A DNA stretch of 61,463 nt from the NCBI GenBank assembly GCA_021325595.1, contig JAJPGX010000025.1, forward strand, positions 1-61,463, given 5' to 3'. The notes under the pieces were generated by a model. The model did no database searches. It was given only the letters and a program-made list of their open reading frames with translations, and had not been told where the DNA came from. Position numbers and translations under genes: made by a program. Position 1 is the first letter of the stretch. Every line of letters begins with the position of its first letter. The DNA comes from Nitrososphaerota archaeon. GTDB lineage: Archaea; Thermoproteota; Nitrososphaeria; Nitrososphaerales; Nitrosopumilaceae. This document shows, in pieces, positions 1-8,271 of the stretch.

Positions 1-48
1 AAAAGACAGGATTACTACAAATCTTCCAAATCCAAATGATAGGTCCAT
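1..48 (-). CDS. Possible N-terminal fragment of a gene cut by the window edge
   Basis: An open frame runs leftward from an ATG at 48-46 to the window edge and gives 16 codons beginning MDLSFGFGRF, a hydrophobic start that could be a signal or membrane segment. The AT-rich element near 81-92 reads TATA-like on both strands and could serve this gene and the aminotransferase to its right. Only the first residues are visible, so no function is assigned and the fragment could be a chance frame. Confidence 0.3.
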   Translation of the reverse strand, partial: MDLSFGFGRFVVILSF

Positions 49-143
49 TTAGAACCTAAAATACAGCCAATCTTTGCGAACTTTAATTATAAATAATGGT
101 TGTCTTTCCCAATGATTGGAGAAATTATTTGGAATATTTAGTC

Positions 144-1271
144 ATGCTACCCGGACCAACAAATGTTCCGGAACGAGTAACTCGAGCAATGTTTACTCAT
201 ATGATAAATCATAGAAGCAAAGATTTTGTTAAATTATACACAGACGTTGTTGAAAAAACTCAAAAAGTTTTTGATACAACAAGTGATGTAGTCGCACTTT
301 CTGCATCTGGTACAGGTGCAGTTGAGGCTTCTGTTGTAAACATGATAAAAAAAGGCGACAAAGTAATAATTCCAGTCAATGGAGAATTTAGCAGTAGACT
401 TGCAACCATGCTAGAATGGGCTGGTGCCAACGTAATACGACTAACAACTCCTTTTGGACAAAATGCAACTTTTGATCAAGTAAAGGAGGCCTTTGACAAC
501 AACAAGGATGTCAAGGCATTCTACGTAGTATGGAACGAGACTTCAACTGGCACAATGGTCAAGTATCTTGACAAGATTTCAGCCCTTACATCAAGAAACG
601 ACTCTTTCTTTGTAGTTGATGGCGTCTCAATTGTTGGTGGAGAAGAACTTCACATGGACAAATGGGGCATTGATGTTTGTGTTACAGGTTCGCAGAAAGC
701 ACTGGCTGCCCCACCCGGAATATCTCCAATAGCAGTAAGTCCAAAAGCAAAAAAGCACATGATTGCAAATCCGCCTCCAACATTTTACTTTAACATGGCA
801 AGATACTTCAAGTACTATGACGAAAACAAGGAGACCCCATTTACTCCAGCAATTCCATTGTTGTATGCATACAAAGAGGCACTTGACATGATTTTAGAAG
901 AGGGTATGGATAACAGAATTAAAAGACACAGAATCTGCTCTGATGCATTATACAGTGGATTGAGTGCTATTGGCCTTACACCGTTTGCAAAAGAAGATGC
1001 CCGCTCTACAGTTGTTATTGCACTAAACTATTTGCAAGGACTAGATGATAAGACATTTAGAGGAACGCTCTCTGAAAAATTCAGAGTTCTTGTTGCAGGA
1101 GGCTTTGGCGAACTCAAAGGAAAAGTTTTCCGAGTTGGATGTATGGGCGAAGTTCACAAATATCATGTAATGAGAACAATCTCAGCTGTTGCATCAACAC
1201 TTGATATGATGGGATACAAGACAAACCCCGAAGCACTCAAAGTAGCTGAAGAGAAATTAAAGTCATTATAA
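144..1271 (+). CDS. Class V aminotransferase (serine-pyruvate/alanine-glyoxylate type)
   Basis: PLP-dependent aminotransferase of the alanine-glyoxylate/serine-pyruvate family, soluble, about 375 residues as expected for the family. The N-terminus MLPGPTNVPERV matches the usual start, so ATG 144 is preferred to the in-frame ATG at 96; a TATA-like stretch at about 82-92 would also lie too close to 96. Visible landmarks are the SGTGA phosphate-binding loop, VVDGVS with the PLP-ring aspartate, and TGSQK with the Schiff-base lysine (about residue 185 from ATG 144). It probably interconverts glycine or serine and glyoxylate or pyruvate. The exact amino-donor preference cannot be read from the sequence. 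Confidence 0.88.
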   Translation: MLPGPTNVPERVTRAMFTHMINHRSKDFVKLYTDVVEKTQKVFDTTSDVVALSASGTGAVEASVVNMIKKGDKVIIPVNGEFSSRLATMLEWAGANVIRLTTPFGQNATFDQVKEAFDNNKDVKAFYVVWNETSTGTMVKYLDKISALTSRNDSFFVVDGVSIVGGEELHMDKWGIDVCVTGSQKALAAPPGISPIAVSPKAKKHMIANPPPTFYFNMARYFKYYDENKETPFTPAIPLLYAYKEALDMILEEGMDNRIKRHRICSDALYSGLSAIGLTPFAKEDARSTVVIALNYLQGLDDKTFRGTLSEKFRVLVAGGFGELKGKVFRVGCMGEVHKYHVMRTISAVASTLDMMGYKTNPEALKVAEEKLKSL

Positions 1272-1308
1272 TTCCGTGTTAACTTAATATAAGGAACTTG
1301 AAGGATCG

Positions 1309-2067
1309 ATGACGTTGGCTTTCCAAAAAGGCACCTTGATTTTGGTAGACTATACTGCAAAGATCAAAGATACCAATGAGGTATTTGAAACCACAAAAGA
1401 AGCAGATGCTAAATCAAATTCAATTTATGATGCAAATATCAAATATCAACCAAGACTTGTTGCAGTAGGAGAATCTTGGGTACTCAAAGGATTTGATGAT
1501 GCACTTACAAATGCCACAGTAGGTAACAACCTAACAATTGAGGTTCCACCAGAGAAAGGATTTGGTGTGCGAGATTCTGGAAAAGTTCGCATGATTCCTT
1601 TGAGAAAACTAGGTGAAGATGCGGAGAAGGTAACAGTTGGTGATACTATTGAAATTGACAACAGAACAGGAATTATCAGATTCATCGGTTCAGGAAGAGT
1701 ACAAGTTGATTTTAATCACAGATTTGCGGGAAAAACTATTCTTTATGAAGCAAATGTCATAAAATCACTTGACACAGATCAAGACAAGATAATGGGATTG
1801 ATAAAACGATGGTTGCCACTTGAAGAATCAAAGATCAAGTTTGAGATTAAAGGAACCGAAGTTGAAATCAATCTTCCAGAAGAAGTATTCAGAATCGATG
1901 TATTGCAAAGCATAAAAAGAACAACTGCAAATGACATTTTCAAATATACTAAACTAGAGAAAGTCAGCTATATTGAAAGCTACACAAAGCCAAAGCAAGA
2001 CAAGCCACAACCAAAACCCGCAGAACAAAAAGCTGCAGAACAGCCAGCACAACCAAAGGCTGCCTAG
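1309..2067 (+). CDS. FKBP-type peptidyl-prolyl cis-trans isomerase (SlyD-like)
   Basis: Long archaeal FKBP prolyl isomerase and chaperone of 252 residues. The N-terminal part (about 1-150) has the FKBP signature, including an SWVLKGFDDAL segment, the IEVPPEKGFG strand and a SlyD-type insert-in-flap region. A second small domain follows (about 160-225), and the last about 27 residues are a Lys/Pro/Gln/Ala-rich low-complexity tail, probably disordered. No signal peptide is seen, so it should be cytosolic and act on nascent or stressed proteins. The stop codon abuts the stop of the convergent egsA with no intergenic base. A TATA-like stretch at about 1284-1291 precedes the ATG. Confidence 0.9.
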   Translation: MTLAFQKGTLILVDYTAKIKDTNEVFETTKEADAKSNSIYDANIKYQPRLVAVGESWVLKGFDDALTNATVGNNLTIEVPPEKGFGVRDSGKVRMIPLRKLGEDAEKVTVGDTIEIDNRTGIIRFIGSGRVQVDFNHRFAGKTILYEANVIKSLDTDQDKIMGLIKRWLPLEESKIKFEIKGTEVEINLPEEVFRIDVLQSIKRTTANDIFKYTKLEKVSYIESYTKPKQDKPQPKPAEQKAAEQPAQPKAA

Positions 2068-3108
2068 TTACAGAACTCCAGTACTTTTTGCAAGCGCAAG
2101 AGCTTTTTCTTCATCCATTTTTACCTGACTTAAAATAGTGTATCTCTCAGGTCGCAATGACTGTGCAATAGTAAGCGCTCTTGCAAGAATTTCTGGCTCA
2201 AGGCCAATCTCTTTTGCGCTAGTTGGTGCCCCAACATTTTTTAGCATCTTGACTATTTTTTTCCAGTCCTGGCCTTGGAGTTTTGCAATAAGTATGGCAC
2301 CAATGCCGCATTTTTCTCCATGCAAGCCAATCCCAGGTTTGATATAATCAACAGCATGCGAAAAAAGGTGTTCTGCACCAGAACATGGTCTGCTGCTTCC
2401 TGCAATACATGCAGCAACACCTGAGCTGATCAATGCCTCAACTATCATCCTAACATCTGGTTTTTTCTTAAATCCTTCAGAGTTGTCAATGACAATCTTT
2501 GCACTCATCGAGGCCAAGTTTGCAGCATATGTTCCAAAATACTCACCAGTCTTGTCTCTGGCAAGCTCCCAGTCTCGTACTGCAGTAACTTTTGCCATAA
2601 GATCGCCACATCCACTGGCCAAAAGCCTTCTTGGAGCTCTGTTTAGAATCTGAATGTCTACAAATACACCTAGCGGCGCAGTTGCAATAATAGAGTATGG
2701 CTTGTCCCCACGCAAGGAAACAAATGGACTTGCAATACCGTCATGTGAAGCAGATGTTGGTATGCTTACAAACGGTTTTTTTAACGTAAATGCAATCATT
2801 TTTGCAATATCAACAGAGCGTCCTCCACCTATTCCTACAATGAGATCGGTCTTGTCTTTCTTTATTTCAACAAGAGTCTTTTGTGCAGAGTCTACATCAT
2901 TGCTTATGCTTCGATGCCAGACATGTTTTATCTTTGAATCAGAAAGGGAATGAACTACTTTTTCATATGTTATCTTTCTTACCCTATCGCCTGATACAAG
3001 TGAAACTTTTTTTGGGTTTGATAGTCCTACTAGGAAATTTCCTATGTCCTTGATGTTGTTCTCACCAATGACTATCTTTCTTGGTAGCTCCATTACGTGA
3101 GAAGCCAT
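2068..3108 (-). CDS. egsA: sn-glycerol-1-phosphate dehydrogenase
   Basis: NAD(P)-dependent, Zn-dependent reduction of dihydroxyacetone phosphate to sn-glycerol-1-phosphate, the step that sets the archaeal stereochemistry of membrane lipids. It has the iron-alcohol-dehydrogenase/GlpA fold: GIGGGRSVDIAK nucleotide loop, PTSASHDGIAS, the metal-ligand segment CGDLMAK, and two histidine segments (EHLFSHAVD and LHGEKCG). About 346 residues is normal. The ATG at 3108 is chosen because a TATA-like stretch centred near 3133 would place transcription at or next to it; an in-frame GTG lies at 3117. It is divergent from psmB and meets the FKBP gene stop to stop. Confidence 0.95.
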   Translation of the reverse strand: MASHVMELPRKIVIGENNIKDIGNFLVGLSNPKKVSLVSGDRVRKITYEKVVHSLSDSKIKHVWHRSISNDVDSAQKTLVEIKKDKTDLIVGIGGGRSVDIAKMIAFTLKKPFVSIPTSASHDGIASPFVSLRGDKPYSIIATAPLGVFVDIQILNRAPRRLLASGCGDLMAKVTAVRDWELARDKTGEYFGTYAANLASMSAKIVIDNSEGFKKKPDVRMIVEALISSGVAACIAGSSRPCSGAEHLFSHAVDYIKPGIGLHGEKCGIGAILIAKLQGQDWKKIVKMLKNVGAPTSAKEIGLEPEILARALTIAQSLRPERYTILSQVKMDEEKALALAKSTGVL

Positions 3109-3200
3109 GGTTTTCACTTGGAACTTGGTTATTTATCAATATCCAATATCAATACAAAGTTATTTAAAGCGGTCCCATCCTACCGAAAGTATCTCTAGTT

Positions 3201-3206
3201 AAGGAG
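3201..3206 (+). promoter_or_regulatory. Shine-Dalgarno site for psmB
   Basis: AAGGAG lies eight bases before a TTG codon at 3215. This supports TTG as the psmB start, because no ATG or GTG gives the expected short propeptide. A TATA-like TTATTTAAA at about 3162-3170 would give a leader of roughly 25 bases, so this gene is not leaderless. Confidence 0.65.
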
Positions 3207-3214
3207 AATGTTAT

Positions 3215-3847
3215 TTGTCAGACTATATTGAACAACACACATACCATGGAACAACTACAGTAGGAATTGCCTGTACTAATGGAGTAGTACTATGCGCAGA
3301 TATGCGAGCAAGTGCAGGATACTTTATTGCAAATAATAATACAATGAAGATTCAAAAAATTGACAGACATGCAGGCATGACAATAGCTGGAGGTGTAGCT
3401 GACGCACAAAATGTTACAGATATGCTAAGATATCATTGCAACATACATCGAATAGAAAAACAAGAATATCTTCCAATCAAATCCATTGCAAGACTTGCGT
3501 CATTGATATTCTTCCAAAATAGATACTATCCATTTATCGCAGATATACTAGTTGGCGGGCATGACAAACAGGGTCCAGCACTTTACAATATCGATATGTT
3601 TGGCTCACTTGACAAAAAGAATTACGTAACAACAGGGAGTGGGTCTCCAGTAGCATACGGTCTATTGGAAAGTGAATATAGGGATGGACTTACCGTTGAA
3701 GAGGGAAAAGTAATAGCTCTTCGAGCAGTAAAAGCTGCAATTGTACGAAACATTGGCACAGGAGATGGTATCAATGTCGCAATTATCGACAAAGATGGAT
3801 ATCGTCTCTTGACAAAAGAACAGAAGAAAGCCATTATTCCGCTTTAG
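3215..3847 (+). CDS. psmB: 20S proteasome beta subunit
   Basis: Catalytic subunit of the archaeal 20S proteasome. Translation starts at TTG and gives a 12-residue propeptide ending in Gly; autocleavage before TTTVGI would expose Thr1. Counting from Thr1, Asp17 and Lys33 are both present, so the nucleophile system is complete and the subunit should be active. The 210-residue precursor is of normal size. Nitrososphaerota usually carry a second beta gene, which is not in this window. The fttA gene begins only seven bases after the stop, so the two are likely cotranscribed. Confidence 0.95.
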   Translation: MSDYIEQHTYHGTTTVGIACTNGVVLCADMRASAGYFIANNNTMKIQKIDRHAGMTIAGGVADAQNVTDMLRYHCNIHRIEKQEYLPIKSIARLASLIFFQNRYYPFIADILVGGHDKQGPALYNIDMFGSLDKKNYVTTGSGSPVAYGLLESEYRDGLTVEEGKVIALRAVKAAIVRNIGTGDGINVAIIDKDGYRLLTKEQKKAIIPL

Positions 3848-3854
3848 TGATTTA

Positions 3855-5786
3855 ATGCAAAGAAAACAAGCACAAAAAGAATTATCTCCAGCCCAAAATA
3901 TAATGGGAACAATACTGCAAAGTATTCCAAAAGAAGCTGATGTTACTAAGATAGATTATGAGGGACCACGCATCGCCATATACACAAAGAATCCAAAATA
4001 TCTAATGGAACACAACGAAGTAATTTCAAACATGGTAAACATCATCAAAAAAAGAATTGTTGTTAGAACAGAAGAATCAATTAGAAAAAACGAGGAAGAG
4101 TCACGACAAATTCTAACTCAAATGCTTCCAAAAGACGCCGATCTTCGAGGTACATTCTTTGATACCGCAACAGGTGAAATGACAGTTGAAGTAAAGCGAC
4201 CTTGGCTTCTCAATAACACTGAAGCTTTTAGTTTACCAGAATTAGTATCTATGACAGGATGGAGAGTAAGAATAAGAAAAGCAACCACAATCCAGTCTTC
4301 TACAATTCAAACTATCAACTATAACCTTAAGATATCATCTACAGAGCGAAGCAAGCATCTAAGACAAGTCGGTGAGGAAATATTCAGACCAAAACTCTCC
4401 GAAGATGCCGAAGTGTCCCTGATTACATTGGGCGGCTTTAGCCAGGTAGGAAGGTCATGTATGCTTCTTACCACACATGAAAGCAAGGTACTCATAGATT
4501 GTGGATTAAATCCAGGAGCACGAAACCCAATGGAGGCATATCCTCGCCTTGATTGGGCAAATATTACGCTCGATGAGCTAGACGCGGTGGTAATCAGTCA
4601 CGCACACTTGGATCATACAGGTTTCCTTCCAGCGCTATTCAAGTATGGATACAAGGGCCCCGTCTACTGCACCGAACCTACCCTTCCTATGATGAGCCTG
4701 ATTCAACTTGATGCCATAAAGGTGGCTGCTGCACAAGGCAAGGTTCCATTGTATTCTGAGCGTGACGTAAAACAAGTCATGAAACAGACCATTCCATTAT
4801 CGTATGGCACGGTTACTGATATCTCACCAGACATCAAACTGGTATTTTCCAACGCAGGACACATCTTAGGTTCTGCAAGCTGTCATTTCCATATAGGAAA
4901 CGGTAATCATAATTTTGTTTACACAGGCGATCTAAAATACGGCAAATCAATGCTCTTTGAGAGTGCTTCTTGGAATTTCCCAAGAGTTGAGACACTTTTG
5001 ATAGAGAGTACTTATGGTGCAAAAGAAGACATTCAAGCATCTAGAGAAGAGGTAGAGGCTGCATTTATCAAATCAGTAAATGAGACACTCCGAAATGGAG
5101 GTAAAGTGTTGATTCCAATTCCAGCAGTTGGTCGTGCACAAGAACTAATGATGGTAATGGATCAATACATGAAACAAGGTCAGCTAATGGAAGCTCCCGT
5201 ATTTACAGAAGGAATGATATCCGAAGCAACAGCAATTCATGAAGCTTATCCAGAATACCTAGCGCGTGAGCTAAGACAAAAAATACTTGAAACAGATGAC
5301 AATCCATTTGATTCTGAATATTTCACAAATATTGAACATGCAGATGCAAGAGAAGAACCACTGCGCGAAGGACCATGTATTATTATGGCAACTTCTGGCA
5401 TGTTAGAAGGAGGTCCAGTACTGGAATATTTCAAAAATATCGCACCTGTACAAAAAAACAAGATCCTATTCGTCTCATATCAAGTAAATGGAACTTTGGG
5501 CAGAAGAGTTCTTGATGGCTCAAGGCAAGTTTCAGTGGTAGGAAAAGATGGAAAAATTGAAGTAATCAACATTAATTGTTCAACAGAAAAACTTGATGGA
5601 TTTTCAGGTCACAGTGATTATAATCAATTAATGTCATATGTACACAGACTCAGACCAAAGCTTAGAAGAGTTATTGTCAATCACGGTGAAAGAAGAAAAT
5701 GTGAAAACTTGGCAAGCTCAATTCATAGAATGTTTAGAATAATGACAACTTGTCCTCAAGTTCAAGAAGGAATACGACTACTTTAG
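3855..5786 (+). CDS. fttA: KH-domain beta-CASP ribonuclease, archaeal CPSF1/FttA
   Basis: Archaeal homologue of the eukaryotic cleavage and polyadenylation factor CPSF73. In other archaea this family cleaves the nascent RNA 3' end and terminates transcription. The 643 residues contain two KH-like RNA-binding domains (about 1-160), then a metallo-beta-lactamase core with the zinc motif HAHLDH (249-254), the beta-CASP insertion, the late GFSGHSDYNQL histidine motif and VNHGERRKC near the C-terminus. All catalytic motifs look intact. It sits immediately downstream of psmB. Its 3' end overlaps the convergent sepF-like gene by nine bases. Confidence 0.95.
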   Translation: MQRKQAQKELSPAQNIMGTILQSIPKEADVTKIDYEGPRIAIYTKNPKYLMEHNEVISNMVNIIKKRIVVRTEESIRKNEEESRQILTQMLPKDADLRGTFFDTATGEMTVEVKRPWLLNNTEAFSLPELVSMTGWRVRIRKATTIQSSTIQTINYNLKISSTERSKHLRQVGEEIFRPKLSEDAEVSLITLGGFSQVGRSCMLLTTHESKVLIDCGLNPGARNPMEAYPRLDWANITLDELDAVVISHAHLDHTGFLPALFKYGYKGPVYCTEPTLPMMSLIQLDAIKVAAAQGKVPLYSERDVKQVMKQTIPLSYGTVTDISPDIKLVFSNAGHILGSASCHFHIGNGNHNFVYTGDLKYGKSMLFESASWNFPRVETLLIESTYGAKEDIQASREEVEAAFIKSVNETLRNGGKVLIPIPAVGRAQELMMVMDQYMKQGQLMEAPVFTEGMISEATAIHEAYPEYLARELRQKILETDDNPFDSEYFTNIEHADAREEPLREGPCIIMATSGMLEGGPVLEYFKNIAPVQKNKILFVSYQVNGTLGRRVLDGSRQVSVVGKDGKIEVININCSTEKLDGFSGHSDYNQLMSYVHRLRPKLRRVIVNHGERRKCENLASSIHRMFRIMTTCPQVQEGIRLL

Positions 5787-6056
5787 ATCGTATTCAGCTC
5801 GCCAGATCTTTACCCCAGCTGGAGTAACAATAATTCTTTCCTCACCAAGTCTTGCTATGTCAGCATCGGCATTTTTTGCAATGTTGTAGATTTCTTCTAC
5901 TACCTTTCGTAGCTCATCTACATTTTTTTGTGCAAGTGGTGTTACCCTAAGTACTAGGATCATTCCTTTCTTAATGTCCTCTTTTACAGCATGGATATCG
6001 CTATAGTCTCGCAATGTTAATGCCTTAAGGTAGGTTGGAGCCTTTTGTGTCTGCAT
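5778..6056 (-). CDS. SepF-like protein (cell-division SepF family)
   Basis: Small 92-residue protein that matches the archaeal SepF core almost end to end: YLKALTLRDYSDIHAVKEDI, then MILVLRVTPLAQKN, a helix, and the GGDIARLGEERI-like stretch (here ADIARLGEERIIVTPAGVKIW). SepF anchors FtsZ polymers to the membrane in archaea and some bacteria. The usual N-terminal amphipathic membrane-targeting helix is not evident, because the core begins by about residue 9. It may bind FtsZ-like proteins without anchoring, or use another partner. Monocistronic and convergent with fttA, with nine bases of 3' overlap. Confidence 0.8.
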   Translation of the reverse strand: MQTQKAPTYLKALTLRDYSDIHAVKEDIKKGMILVLRVTPLAQKNVDELRKVVEEIYNIAKNADADIARLGEERIIVTPAGVKIWRAEYDLK

Positions 6057-6127
6057 ACAATTGTAATCGATCTACGCCCTCAAAAAGGCTTTCTAGTCAA
6101 TTGCAATTCACAGACTAGCTTGTGCGA

Positions 6128-7132
6128 CTAAATTCTATATTGTAGGTACTCTGGCTCGCTTATCTGTAACACAGAAATCTCTGTTTTTGTATTGTCCTTC
6201 TCTAATATCACAATACCCTGTTGGTCTTTTGGGGCATCAGAATATCGCAAAGTAATAGCTGCAGCTAACTTGAGATTATGTTCAATGTCTTGTCCACGTA
6301 ACAATGAAATTGGTCCGACATGATCTTTTGTTTCAAATAAAACATCTCCAGGTAATGCAAGAGCTTTTAGCATTTCATTTTCATCTTGGTTTCTACCAAC
6401 AATGAATTTTGTTTTTTGATCAAATCTAAAATGTCTCCCAATTTTCAGTAGATCGATGTCGTTTGTTGTTGGAGTTTCTATATGATTAAAAAGATCTTTT
6501 GCCCGTATAGCAAATTTTGGATCGGTGAGTAAACAACCTCCTCCTGCATTTGGAGGATTTTCAAAACCAAATTCTTTTGCCAATCTCATCTGCTCTTTTC
6601 TTGTCCTACCTCTAATCATGCCGAGATCTTCTCTTTTTATCAAACCATCTACTTCTGGTTGTGTAGCCGGCAGCAATCTGCCAGAAAGAGGTCTCACTAT
6701 TTTGCCTTCAAGGCCCGACTCTTTTTCTATTGTTCGTAATGCCGGCCCATGTTGACTCATCGGTCTTTGGCCAAGAACCTCACCTGATATGATAAAATCT
6801 GCACCAATATTTTCCATAACTTGCTTTCCTGCTTTGAACATCATGACTCTGCAATCAATACATGGATTCATCCCAGAACCAAATCCATGTTTTGGATTTT
6901 TTAACATCTCTATGTATTCATCTCCCAGATATACTGTTTTGAGATCTACTCCTAACATGTCGGCTGTTTCTCTTATTTCAAATCCACAACCTCTACCACA
7001 ATCAAAATCACAAAATGGAGTCTTTATTGCAACAGCTGTAACATCAAATCCTTGATTTTGCATCATTTTTACAGCTAGTCTACTATCTAATCCACCTGAA
7101 AGTAATGCTACAACCTTCTTTTTTTCTTCCAC
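6128..7132 (-). CDS. ThiI/MnmA-like PP-loop tRNA thiouridylase-type protein
   Basis: ATP-pyrophosphatase of the ThiI/MnmA type that probably adenylates a tRNA uridine before sulfur insertion. From the GTG at 7132 it is 334 residues, with the PP-loop SGGLDS at 12-17. Cysteines at about 41, 45 and 49, the pair CIDC at 91-94 and GGGC at about 200 could bind an iron-sulfur cluster or carry sulfur. No rhodanese or THUMP domain is visible. The frame stays open to 7354, but the extra N-terminal residues are not family-like and overlap the divergent peptidase gene, so GTG 7132 is preferred. The modified tRNA position is not determined. Confidence 0.75.
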   Translation of the reverse strand: MEEKKKVVALLSGGLDSRLAVKMMQNQGFDVTAVAIKTPFCDFDCGRGCGFEIRETADMLGVDLKTVYLGDEYIEMLKNPKHGFGSGMNPCIDCRVMMFKAGKQVMENIGADFIISGEVLGQRPMSQHGPALRTIEKESGLEGKIVRPLSGRLLPATQPEVDGLIKREDLGMIRGRTRKEQMRLAKEFGFENPPNAGGGCLLTDPKFAIRAKDLFNHIETPTTNDIDLLKIGRHFRFDQKTKFIVGRNQDENEMLKALALPGDVLFETKDHVGPISLLRGQDIEHNLKLAAAITLRYSDAPKDQQGIVILEKDNTKTEISVLQISEPEYLQYRI

Positions 7133-7173
7133 GAAACCAGAAGATCGCTGTCTTATATCTAAACCTTCCAGCA

Positions 7174-7186
7174 AATATAAAATAGT
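7174..7186. promoter_or_regulatory. Shared AT-rich promoter element between divergent genes
   Basis: The AATATAAAAT stretch between the thiouridylase-like gene and the M24 peptidase reads as a TATA-like box on both strands. On the minus strand it lies about 45 bases from GTG 7132, allowing a leader of about 20 bases. On the plus strand it is very close to ATG 7192 and would fit a downstream in-frame TTG at 7210 better. This rests on spacing only. Confidence 0.4.
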
Positions 7187-7191
7187 AAAAG

Positions 7192-8271
7192 ATGTCTCGA
7201 GTTGTTGTATTGCAACAACGTAGAAAAAATCTACTAAAATATTGTAACAATATTGGCTGTGACGCACTTGTTGTATTCGAGCCTGAAAATCTGTTTTACA
7301 TGACAGGTTTTTGGGGTGAAGCAGTAGGTATACTGGACAAGGATGGATGTACAATAATATCTCCTGAACTAGAGATGAGCAGGGCCAAAGAAGACTCGAT
7401 TAATTGTCATATAGTCAAATCCGAGCGTGGAAAGGGCTCCATTGGAATGATAGCAAGGTTGCTTGAAGGCAAAAAAGTGTGCACAGACAGTGATAGCTAT
7501 GGAATTATTGAAACGCTAAAAAGATCATTACCTGTGGTCAAGTCAGATACCAATCCATTTTACCGTGCAAGGGAGGTAAAGGATTCAAATGAAATAATCC
7601 TTCTCAAAAAAGCTTCATCTGTACTTGATAAGATGTATGAGTTATGTCTTGGAGAAATAAGAGTAGGAAAGTCAGAAGCTGAACTACAGACTATCTTAAT
7701 GTCTTATGCAATGGAACAAGGCATGTTTGCTACAGGTTACAGATCCACACTGAATCCTCTGATCATCGCAAGCGGTACCAATAGTGCACTACCACATGCA
7801 CAGGTAACCAATAGAAAATTCAAGAATGGCGATATGATAGTAGTTGATCTTACGCTACGATACAAAGGATATGTATCTGATGCAACTCGTACATTTGGTC
7901 TTGGAAAGATATCTAGCACAGCAAAAAAAGTCTATGAAATTGTGCGACAGTCACAAGAGGCAGGACTAGATGCAGTAAAACCAAATGTTTCTTGTAAATC
8001 AGTAGATGATGCATGTAGAAAAATAATAGACAAAAAAGGATATGGAAAGTATTTCATACATTCTACTGGTCATGGCATAGGACTTGAGGTACATGAACTA
8101 CCAAATCTTGGTCCCTCAAGCAAAGCAATTCTAACAAAGAATATGGCAGTAACTGTAGAGCCTGGAATTTATCTACCAACAAAGTTTGGAGTAAGAATTG
8201 AAGACTCGGTAATTGTAGGAAACAAAGTAGATGTGATGCACAAGTTCACAAAAGAATTAATTGTTATCTAA
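7192..8271 (+). CDS. M24 family Xaa-Pro aminopeptidase/dipeptidase
   Basis: Metal-dependent peptidase that removes or splits residues next to proline. It has a creatinase-like N-terminal domain (about 1-120, CDALVVFEPENLFYMTGF) and a pita-bread catalytic domain. The five metal ligands are visible: VVDLTLRYKG and SDATRTF (two Asp), STGHGIGLEVHE (His), VEPGIY (Glu) and VRIEDS (Glu). At 359 residues it is of normal size and cytosolic. The ATG at 7192 is used, although an in-frame TTG at 7210 fits the upstream TATA-like element better. Its 3' end overlaps the convergent FN3 gene by eight bases. Confidence 0.9.
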   Translation: MSRVVVLQQRRKNLLKYCNNIGCDALVVFEPENLFYMTGFWGEAVGILDKDGCTIISPELEMSRAKEDSINCHIVKSERGKGSIGMIARLLEGKKVCTDSDSYGIIETLKRSLPVVKSDTNPFYRAREVKDSNEIILLKKASSVLDKMYELCLGEIRVGKSEAELQTILMSYAMEQGMFATGYRSTLNPLIIASGTNSALPHAQVTNRKFKNGDMIVVDLTLRYKGYVSDATRTFGLGKISSTAKKVYEIVRQSQEAGLDAVKPNVSCKSVDDACRKIIDKKGYGKYFIHSTGHGIGLEVHELPNLGPSSKAILTKNMAVTVEPGIYLPTKFGVRIEDSVIVGNKVDVMHKFTKELIVI

